From Bacteroides intestinalis DSM 17393 (GTDB taxonomy: Bacteria; Bacteroidota; Bacteroidia; Bacteroidales; Bacteroidaceae): a DNA stretch of 64,000 nt. The translations under genes were made by a program, and so were the position numbers. Position 1 is the first letter of the stretch. Every line of letters starts with the position of its first letter. Below, piece by piece: positions 29,254 through 36,199 of this stretch. Location: NCBI RefSeq assembly GCF_000172175.1, contig NZ_ABJL02000008.1:930001-994000 (forward strand), in the 5' to 3' direction. The notes beneath the pieces are model-generated. The model was not told the origin of the DNA. It saw nothing but the letters and a program-made list of their open reading frames with translations, and did no database searches.

Positions 29254-29294
29254 AATTACCCCTGCCACATATATTTGTAGTAGGGGTAAATTTT
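29254..29294 (+). terminator. hairpin between susD and the downstream enzyme genes
   Basis: TTACCCCT (29256-29263) pairs perfectly with AGGGGTAA (29282-29289), followed by ATTTTATAATTT. It starts 27 bp after the susD stop. It could terminate or attenuate transcription, lowering enzyme expression relative to SusCD. Confidence 0.5.
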
Positions 29295-29316
29295 ATAATT
29301 TACAAAGCATAAAGAT

Positions 29317-31671
29317 ATGTACAAGCTTTCATATAACATTTCATTTGCCGAATGGAAAAGAAAATGGTTACTATTGTTGATAATCAATTTCTGTATAACA
29401 CCCATAGAAATGCTGGCAAACTATAAGATTGAATCTTCCAATTATATTTTAAGAATAGCATCCAAAGATAAAGGAAGGTTGCTGTTGCAAAACAAACAAT
29501 CGGAGACATTAGTACAACTTGGCGAGCTGAAACTTGGCCAGTGGCCTCAACTGGAACTCAAAAACAATTGTAAATATGAAATAACTGAGGTGAATGGGGC
29601 AAGTGCCATTCGTATCCATTATTTTTTTCCTCCATCAGTACCGACTTCGATGAAACTTACAGGTACATTCATAGTGCATCAAGACCGGGTGGACGTACAG
29701 TATTTGCTTTCAGGAGTTCCCGAAAAGTATAAGGCTGACTGGAAAGGATGTCAGTTCCGTTTCTGCCTGCCCGAAAACGCCGGTACTCAAAAACTTCCGG
29801 AAGCCAAATTGGGGATATGGCAGCGGGATGCTAAAGGAGGACTTCCGTTAGAAACAGCCGATGCCAAAATATTCCCGTTTTTGATAAAAAACCGCTTGCT
29901 TTGCCTTACTTATGGAGCCGATAACAAAGTCGACTCAAATTGGCAAAGCGAGGACTACAGACATACGATTCTACCTCGTCAAGAAGACGGCAACTATTTC
30001 ACTCAGTTCTCAATCCTATTTCCTCCTTATGGATGGCCTTACGAAGCTATCAGTGCAAAATGGCAGAAACGTCCATTTGCCTTAACACTCACCACAGAGA
30101 AAGTCTATAACTGGTGGGAGGACGCAACTGCTCCAATCGGCGTACAAGCTAAAATCATCAATACGTCACCAGTTCCACAAAAATGCATACTTAAGTATTG
30201 GATTCGTGACTATGACGGAAATTACATAGTGAATGACTCCAAAAAATACTTCTTAGAAACAGGAGAAGTACAAGTTCACCCCATTGAATTTACAGCAGAC
30301 ACAGAACGGGAAATTTATTTTGTAGAAGTCTCCGTTGAAGATGAAAACGGAAAAGAACAGATTTTCTCGAGGACAAGTCTGGCTATATTGCCTCCTCATG
30401 AGTTTAAAGCCACACCCGATGAAAACATTATGGGGCTTTCAGCCTATTGGGCCATTCCCGATTCCATGAATCTAAAACGTTTATTAAACCGGATGGGAGT
30501 CCGATGGGTACGTAACGGAATCACCAGCAGTTTCAAAAACATAGAAGCCACATTTCACAATAACATAGACTGGAAGAAGAAATGGAAAGATACAGAGCGG
30601 GAAGAATTGATACGTTCCTTTTTCCGAAAGATTGTGAAGAATGGGAACAAAATATGGGAATTTGGCAATGAACTGAACATGAGTTCACCGGACATTGCCG
30701 GTGCCGGTGAAGGCATTGGTAAGGCTAGTTTGGCCGAAGCATATATAGAGTGGTTGAAAGCCATACGCAAAGTTCAAAAAGAAAAAACTGAATGGCAGAA
30801 CATTCAGATTATCTCATTCGGAATAGCAGGTGCAGATGAGGTCTTCCTGGAAAAGATTGTAGAATTAGGAGGATGGGACTTACTGGACGGAATCGCATTG
30901 CATCCGGGCAGAGGTAATTTTACACCTGATTTTCCGGTAATCGCTCCTTGGGAAGATTTCAAGAAGCCCGCTTTCGGATATCAATACTGGAATTATTACG
31001 GTTCTATCCGAGTAGTCAAGAACTTCATACAAAAGCATGGAGGCGACAAAGATTTGTACCTCACCGAAATATATGCGCTTGATTATCCCAATCATTCATG
31101 GAACGACACCCCTCGCGAGGCGGCGGAGAATTTATTATTATCATATGCGCTTGCAGCGGCAGAGGGAGTAAAGAATGCGCTTTACTATCAGCTATTTAAC
31201 TCCGTATGGTTCGACCATTTAGGAGTAAATGCCACTAACCGGGAGTATTTCTTTGGGATGATCAACCGAGATTTAAGCTTCAAGCCTTCTTTGATGGCCT
31301 TTTGCAACACGGCTGAAGTATTGGATAAAGCCACATTCAAAGGCTGGATACGGATGGACGAAAAGCATCCGTGCAGCAGAGGAATTTTATTTGATACTCC
31401 TCGGGGAAGCATGGCTGTACTTTGGGACAGGACAGAAGGAAATATCCTGACTCATCCCAACGGAGATATTTTTCCGGAACCTTGGGTAAGCTCATGGAAA
31501 ACAAAAAAGAGACTGACATTGCCAAGCAATGTTCCAGAGGTCACCTTACTGAATGCCATCGGACAAAAACAGATAGTGCCTACTACCGATAATCAAGTAA
31601 CTATAGAATTGACTGGTGCTCCTTGCGTAATATACGGAATAGATGCATCACGAATTCAGCTTTATCATTAA
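29317..31671 (+). CDS. clan GH-A-type glycoside hydrolase with N-terminal beta domains, copy 1
   Basis: 784 residues with a signal-like N-terminus (hydrophobic about 17-34). An N-terminal beta-rich half (about 35-365) is followed by a TIM-barrel segment starting MGLSAYWAIPD. WEFGNELNMSSPD holds Glu452 after Asn, the clan GH-A acid/base pattern, and DLYLTEIYALD holds Glu584 at a nucleophile-like position. These features resemble GH39/GH30/GH79-type enzymes, but I cannot place it in a family. Very similar throughout to the protein encoded at 33140-35785, which has an additional C-terminal tail. Follows susD after a hairpin and precedes CE15 by 51 bp. Confidence 0.75.
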   Translation: MYKLSYNISFAEWKRKWLLLLIINFCITPIEMLANYKIESSNYILRIASKDKGRLLLQNKQSETLVQLGELKLGQWPQLELKNNCKYEITEVNGASAIRIHYFFPPSVPTSMKLTGTFIVHQDRVDVQYLLSGVPEKYKADWKGCQFRFCLPENAGTQKLPEAKLGIWQRDAKGGLPLETADAKIFPFLIKNRLLCLTYGADNKVDSNWQSEDYRHTILPRQEDGNYFTQFSILFPPYGWPYEAISAKWQKRPFALTLTTEKVYNWWEDATAPIGVQAKIINTSPVPQKCILKYWIRDYDGNYIVNDSKKYFLETGEVQVHPIEFTADTEREIYFVEVSVEDENGKEQIFSRTSLAILPPHEFKATPDENIMGLSAYWAIPDSMNLKRLLNRMGVRWVRNGITSSFKNIEATFHNNIDWKKKWKDTEREELIRSFFRKIVKNGNKIWEFGNELNMSSPDIAGAGEGIGKASLAEAYIEWLKAIRKVQKEKTEWQNIQIISFGIAGADEVFLEKIVELGGWDLLDGIALHPGRGNFTPDFPVIAPWEDFKKPAFGYQYWNYYGSIRVVKNFIQKHGGDKDLYLTEIYALDYPNHSWNDTPREAAENLLLSYALAAAEGVKNALYYQLFNSVWFDHLGVNATNREYFFGMINRDLSFKPSLMAFCNTAEVLDKATFKGWIRMDEKHPCSRGILFDTPRGSMAVLWDRTEGNILTHPNGDIFPEPWVSSWKTKKRLTLPSNVPEVTLLNAIGQKQIVPTTDNQVTIELTGAPCVIYGIDASRIQLYH

Positions 31672-31722
31672 TCAAGGATACCATAAAGTTTAAAAGATTA
31701 AGAATAATATAAACTATTTACT

Positions 31723-33030
31723 ATGAATACTCAAAAAAAGATTACAGGAATATTGTGCTTCTTACAGTGTTTTGTACTTACGGTGTTGGCTGAAAGTCTT
31801 CCTAAAGACACTATCTTCAGATATCTTGCTTCTAAAGCAAATTATGAAGAAGAAAACATTCCGAATTACGACCTACCTAATCCATTGATAATGAAAAACG
31901 GAAGCACTATAAATACCCTGAAACAATGGAACCAAAAACGCAGGCCGGAACTACTCCGACTCTTCGAAACGGAAATGTTCGGCAAAGCACCTAAACATCC
32001 GAAAGATATGCACTTCAAAATTCTGACAGAAGACAAAAATGCGTTAGGCGGTATAGCTACACGTAAGGAAGTTTCGGTTTACCTGACAAAAAGTGACAAA
32101 CACTACTTTACAGTCCTCATATATATTCCGAACAAGCGTTCAGGAGCAGTTCCTCTATTCTTCGGATTAAACTTCAAAGGTAACCATACCATCAGCCTAG
32201 ATCCCGGTATATCCTATCCAACTCCCGAAAAACAAAAAGAATTTTTATGGAAGAGACTGCCTCCCCGAGGCATTGCAGCTGCCCGATGGCCCATTGAGAT
32301 GCTAATGGAAAACGGATACGCCCTTGCCACTATCTATCGCGGAGACATTGACCCCGATTTTGATGATGCATTTAAAAATGGAGTTCACCCTCTATTCTAC
32401 AAAAAAGGACAACATCATCCGGCTAACGACGAATGGGGAACCATAGCCGCGTGGGCATGGGCCATGAGCTGTGCGATGAACTATTTCGAAACAGACAAAG
32501 ATATCAACACATCCCAAGTAGCCGTGTTCGGACATTCACGGCATGGTAAAGCCGCCTTATGGGCAGGAGCCACAGACCAACGTTTTGCTATGATTATCTC
32601 CAATTGCTCTGGTTGCGGAGGGGCCGCCCTTTCCCGACGTGCAATCGGAGAAACCATTCAAGCCGTCAACCAACAGTTTCCCCATTGGTTTTGTCGCAAC
32701 TTCCGGAAATACAACAGCAAAGAGAACACGCTTCCTTTTGACCAGCATGAGTTGATAGCTCTTTTAGCCCCACGTCCAGTTTATATTGCCAGCGCCACCG
32801 AAGATCAATGGGCCGACCCTAAAGGAGAATTCCTATCCGGAGTACATGCTACTCCGGTATATGAGTTTATATTCGGAGCAAAGGGGCTAGATGCCAAAGA
32901 GATGCCTCCAAGCGATACTCCTCTACAAGACGGTAGTATCGCCTACCACATTCGTTCTGGCAGGCACGACATCACTCAATATGACTGGAAACAGTATGTG
33001 AAGTTTGCAGATAAATGGTTCAGAAAGTGA
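31723..33030 (+). CDS. carbohydrate esterase family 15 (glucuronoyl esterase-type)
   Basis: 435 residues with a signal peptide. Alpha/beta hydrolase with the nucleophile in FGHSRHGKAALWAGA (Ser272), the CE15 stretch ISNCSGCGGAALSRR-x-GETI, FPHWFCRNF, LPFDQHELIALLAPRPVYIASATEDQWADPKGEF, and the C-terminal catalytic His415 in GRHDITQYDW. CE15 enzymes cleave esters of glucuronic acid, freeing the uronic acid carboxylate. This is strong evidence that the PUL 1 glycan contains esterified (methyl)glucuronic acid or related uronate. Last gene of the susC operon. Confidence 0.9.
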   Translation: MNTQKKITGILCFLQCFVLTVLAESLPKDTIFRYLASKANYEEENIPNYDLPNPLIMKNGSTINTLKQWNQKRRPELLRLFETEMFGKAPKHPKDMHFKILTEDKNALGGIATRKEVSVYLTKSDKHYFTVLIYIPNKRSGAVPLFFGLNFKGNHTISLDPGISYPTPEKQKEFLWKRLPPRGIAAARWPIEMLMENGYALATIYRGDIDPDFDDAFKNGVHPLFYKKGQHHPANDEWGTIAAWAWAMSCAMNYFETDKDINTSQVAVFGHSRHGKAALWAGATDQRFAMIISNCSGCGGAALSRRAIGETIQAVNQQFPHWFCRNFRKYNSKENTLPFDQHELIALLAPRPVYIASATEDQWADPKGEFLSGVHATPVYEFIFGAKGLDAKEMPPSDTPLQDGSIAYHIRSGRHDITQYDWKQYVKFADKWFRK

Positions 33031-33068
33031 CCTAACACCGAGGCATATGGGGCATGACCCACAAGATA

Positions 33069-33118
33069 GATAGAAGTGTTAGCCAAGCAAAAAGATTGCT
33101 TTGTGTAACACTTCTATC
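33069..33118. terminator. bidirectional terminator between convergent genes
   Basis: GATAGAAGTGTTA (33069-33081) pairs perfectly with TAACACTTCTATC (33106-33118); an inner AAGCAA/TTGCTT stem extends it. It separates the CE15 gene from the second GH-A gene. Confidence 0.8.
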
Positions 33119-33139
33119 TTAAGGATAATATAAACTGTT

Positions 33140-35785
33140 CTATTGCTTGATAACCTTCTTGGTTATACGTTCGACACCATTTATGTCGAAGACTGCGTAA
33201 TAGATTCCTGCATTGATTCCGGTCACGTTTATGCTGTATTCCAAGGTATTACCTGATACAGGAATTGATTGACTTACAATCTGCTGCCCGATTACATTAT
33301 ATATAGAGAGATGCATTTGCTCGATGTCCGAATGAAAATTAGCTTTGATGAACAATCGATCCTTTACTGGATTGGGACTTATTCGTAGATCTTTCCCGTT
33401 GACATAAAGGTTCTCTATGCTGGTCGGGGCATCTCCGTGAAGCTGCATCTGAGAGGCATCCATGCCGTAAATAATAACAGGAGCTCCAGTTAGAGTTATT
33501 GTAGCTTTATGGTCTTTCACCGGGATTGATTCTTTTTGTCCGATGGCATTCAATACCGTAATGCTTTCTTCTTTGCAGGGCAAAGTCAGTTCCGTTTGTA
33601 TATTCCATGAACTGATCCAAGGTTCCGGAGAACTGTTCCCATTGGGACGTGGAAGTATATCGCCTTCTATTCTATCCCAAATAATACTCATAGGACCTTT
33701 AGGCGTATCGAACATGATTCCTTTGCTGAAAGGATTATTTTCACTAAACTTGATCCATCCTTTGAAACGAGCCCCATCCAACGCTTCGGATATATTGCAG
33801 TAGGCCATGAGGGAAGGCTTGAAACTTAGATCGCGGTTGATTAGACCAAAGAAATATTCACGGTTGTCTTCTCTCACGCCTAATTGATTGTTCCATACTG
33901 AATTGAATAGCTGGTAATAGAGTGCATTCTTTACTCCTTCAGCAGCGGCAAGTGCAAATGAGAGGACCACGTTCTCGGCTGATTCGCGGGAAGTGTCATT
34001 CCATGAATGGTTCGGAAAGTCAAGTGCGTAGATTTCCGTCAGGTATAAATCTTTATCATTTCCATGTGCTTTGATGAAGTTTTTGAGAATACGGATGGAA
34101 CCGTAGTAATTCCAGTATTGATATCCTGAAGAAGGTTTCTCAAATTCATTCCATGGAACTGTTACAGGATAATCGGGAGTAAAGTTACCTCTTCCTGGAT
34201 GAAGTGCTATTCCATCCAGCAATTCCCAACCTCCTAGTGTGACGAGTTTTTCCAGGAATACTTCGTCAGTACCGGCAAAACCGAAAGATATAATTTTAAT
34301 TTTTTGCCATTCCGTTTTTTCCGACTGTATCTTGCGGATAGCTTTTAACCATTTCACATAAGACTCGGCCAATAGTGCTTTTCCGATACCTTCACCGGCT
34401 CCACCTATATCAGGAGAACTCATATTCAGTTCATTGCCGAACTCCCAAATTTTGTTTCCGTTCTTCACTATTTCTTGGAAGCAGGTTCGGATTTGTTTAT
34501 CTCGTTCTGTATCACTCCACTTTTTTGTCCAGTCGATATTGTTATGATACATTGCTTCAATATTCTTGAAACTGCTGTTAATTCCGTTTCTTACCCATCT
34601 GACCCCCATTCTGTTGAGTAACCGTTTCAATTCTGTTGAGTCGGGGATAGCCCAGTAAGCGGAAAGTCCCATGATGTTTTCATCAGAAGTAGATGTGAAT
34701 TCGTGTGGGGGGAGGAGCCCTATATTCGTTCTGTGAAATACTTGCTCCTTGCCAGTTTCATCCTCGATGGAAGCCTCTATAAAGTAGATTTCTCTTTCGC
34801 TTTCGGGGGTGAACTCAATGGGATAGACCTGTAGCTGACCGGCTTCTAAAGTAAGTGAACGGCTTTCATTGACAACATAATTTCCGGCATAGTCTCTGAT
34901 CCAATATTTGAGTGTACAATTTTTCTTCTCTTGGGAAGTGTTGGCCAGATTTGCTTTTACACTTAATGTTCCGGATGCATTTTCCCACCAATTGTAAGGT
35001 TTATCGGTGCTGAGAGTTAATGCAAAGGGACGTCCTTTCCATTGGGCACAGATGGCTTCGTACGGCCAGTCCGAAGAAGCCACCAGTACGGAGAACTTCG
35101 TGGAATAGGAACCGTCTTTATTATCAATTAAGACGGTATGCCTGTACCAGTCGTCCTTCCAACTGGAATTAGCCTTATTCTCAGGACCATAGGCCAGACA
35201 TATTATTTTATCTTTTACGAGGAATGGGAAGAAATTGGAATCTGCGGCTTCAATGGGCAATCCTCCTTGCACATCCCGTTGCCATAAGCCGAGTTTGGCC
35301 TCTGGCAATATTTGGGTATTTGCCTTGTTGGAGAGTATGAAGCGAAATTGTGAGCCTCCCCAGTTGGTGACATATCCGGTAGGAACACCGGAAACCGAAT
35401 ATTGGACGTCTACCCGGTCGGGACGTGCAATGAAGGTTCCGGTCAGTGTAATGGAAGAAGGTACAGATGAAGGAAAAGTGTAGGTGGCGCGGATGGCCTG
35501 ATATCCGTTTACTTCAATGATTTCATAACTGCATGTATTTTCCATTGTGATGGCAGGTGTCCATCCGAACTTTAGTTTTCCGAGTTGAATCAGGTTTTCA
35601 GATTCCTTGTTTTTGATGTACAAAGTCTCTGTGTTTGTGCCTGATGCTTGCAGGATGTAATTGGGCATCTCAATTTTGTATAAAGTTTGCGCATTTAATG
35701 GTGCAATGCACAGACTTATCAAACATAATATCCAAATTCGTTTTAATTTGTGAACTGATTGAGGGAGTAGTGTCTTTTTCTGCAT
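33140..35785 (-). CDS. clan GH-A-type glycoside hydrolase, copy 2, with C-terminal sorting-type tail
   Basis: About 881 residues from the chosen start. It parallels the 784-residue protein over nearly its whole length (same NIMGLSAYWAIPD, WEFGNELNMSSPD and DLYLTEIYALD motifs) and so should have the same activity. It then adds roughly 85 residues ending ISPNPVKDRLFIKA...INAGIYYAVFDINGVERITKKVIKQ, the type A tail of type IX secretion substrates. Gut Bacteroides usually lack that secretion system, so the tail's role is unclear. The start at 35785 is chosen because a perfect promoter ends at 35840 and it opens a signal peptide (RIWILCLISLCIAPLNAQ); an earlier ATG at 35842 lies upstream of transcription. 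Confidence 0.75.
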   Translation of the reverse strand: MQKKTLLPQSVHKLKRIWILCLISLCIAPLNAQTLYKIEMPNYILQASGTNTETLYIKNKESENLIQLGKLKFGWTPAITMENTCSYEIIEVNGYQAIRATYTFPSSVPSSITLTGTFIARPDRVDVQYSVSGVPTGYVTNWGGSQFRFILSNKANTQILPEAKLGLWQRDVQGGLPIEAADSNFFPFLVKDKIICLAYGPENKANSSWKDDWYRHTVLIDNKDGSYSTKFSVLVASSDWPYEAICAQWKGRPFALTLSTDKPYNWWENASGTLSVKANLANTSQEKKNCTLKYWIRDYAGNYVVNESRSLTLEAGQLQVYPIEFTPESEREIYFIEASIEDETGKEQVFHRTNIGLLPPHEFTSTSDENIMGLSAYWAIPDSTELKRLLNRMGVRWVRNGINSSFKNIEAMYHNNIDWTKKWSDTERDKQIRTCFQEIVKNGNKIWEFGNELNMSSPDIGGAGEGIGKALLAESYVKWLKAIRKIQSEKTEWQKIKIISFGFAGTDEVFLEKLVTLGGWELLDGIALHPGRGNFTPDYPVTVPWNEFEKPSSGYQYWNYYGSIRILKNFIKAHGNDKDLYLTEIYALDFPNHSWNDTSRESAENVVLSFALAAAEGVKNALYYQLFNSVWNNQLGVREDNREYFFGLINRDLSFKPSLMAYCNISEALDGARFKGWIKFSENNPFSKGIMFDTPKGPMSIIWDRIEGDILPRPNGNSSPEPWISSWNIQTELTLPCKEESITVLNAIGQKESIPVKDHKATITLTGAPVIIYGMDASQMQLHGDAPTSIENLYVNGKDLRISPNPVKDRLFIKANFHSDIEQMHLSIYNVIGQQIVSQSIPVSGNTLEYSINVTGINAGIYYAVFDINGVERITKKVIKQ

Positions 35786-35839
35786 AAATTTTGGTAATTT
35801 AGTGATTATACAATTACAGCCGGAAACTGGCTGGCAAGA

Positions 35840-35871
35840 CAAAACTAAGGATTTGAAACAGGTTGTTCAAA
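35840..35871 (-). promoter_or_regulatory. promoter of GH-A copy 2
   Basis: Minus strand TTTG (35871-35868), 20-bp spacer, TAGTTTTG (35847-35840): an exact consensus match. The -7 end is 52 bp from the centre of operator site 5. Confidence 0.75.
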
Positions 35872-35881
35872 GAAACAGGGA

Positions 35882-35902
35882 TAAATCATCGGAAACGATT
35901 TC
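35882..35902 (-). promoter_or_regulatory. PUL 1 operator site 5
   Basis: Plus strand TAAATCATCGGAAACGATTT plus one base. The best LacI-like core of the set (GGAAACGATTTC). Confidence 0.72.
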
Positions 35903-36048
35903 ATGAAAAAATGTAAGGATAAAAAAAAGGATGCATTTCTGTCTGCGCGTTTTCAACCAAGCAATGCTATATTTTTTTCATAAGTATTATGTATGAATTC
36001 AACAACATTGCAAATACCGAATCTTTACCAAACCAAATAATTTACAAC

Positions 36049-36069
36049 TAAATCATCGGGAACGTTTTC
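36049..36069. promoter_or_regulatory. PUL 1 operator site 6
   Basis: Plus strand TAAATCATCGGGAACGTTTT plus one base. A close match, but its orientation points left while the nearest start codon is to the right. Its distance to either promoter differs from the other five sites. Confidence 0.6.
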
Positions 36070-36137
36070 TGAAATACAGATTTGCAAAATATATCAAAAA
36101 GAAAGCAATTCAATAAACAATGCAATCTTCTTTTATG

Positions 36138-36145
36138 TACTTTTG
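36138..36145 (+). promoter_or_regulatory. -7 element of the amidase gene
   Basis: TACTTTTG matches TAnnTTTG; leader of about 50 nt to the ATG at 36200. No -33 box seen. The rest of 35786-36199 holds operators 5 and 6 and no gene. Confidence 0.5.
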
Positions 36146-36199
36146 TATGTACTACTGCCACATAGAAGCAGACATTACAAACTTGAACATTCCATAAGT

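Noticed and set aside
31706..33133. Shared ATAATATAAACT at 31708 and near 33124 as a duplication footprint of the GH-A pair
   Set aside because: Only about 12 A/T-rich bases agree and their orientation does not fit an inverted duplication, so chance is sufficient.
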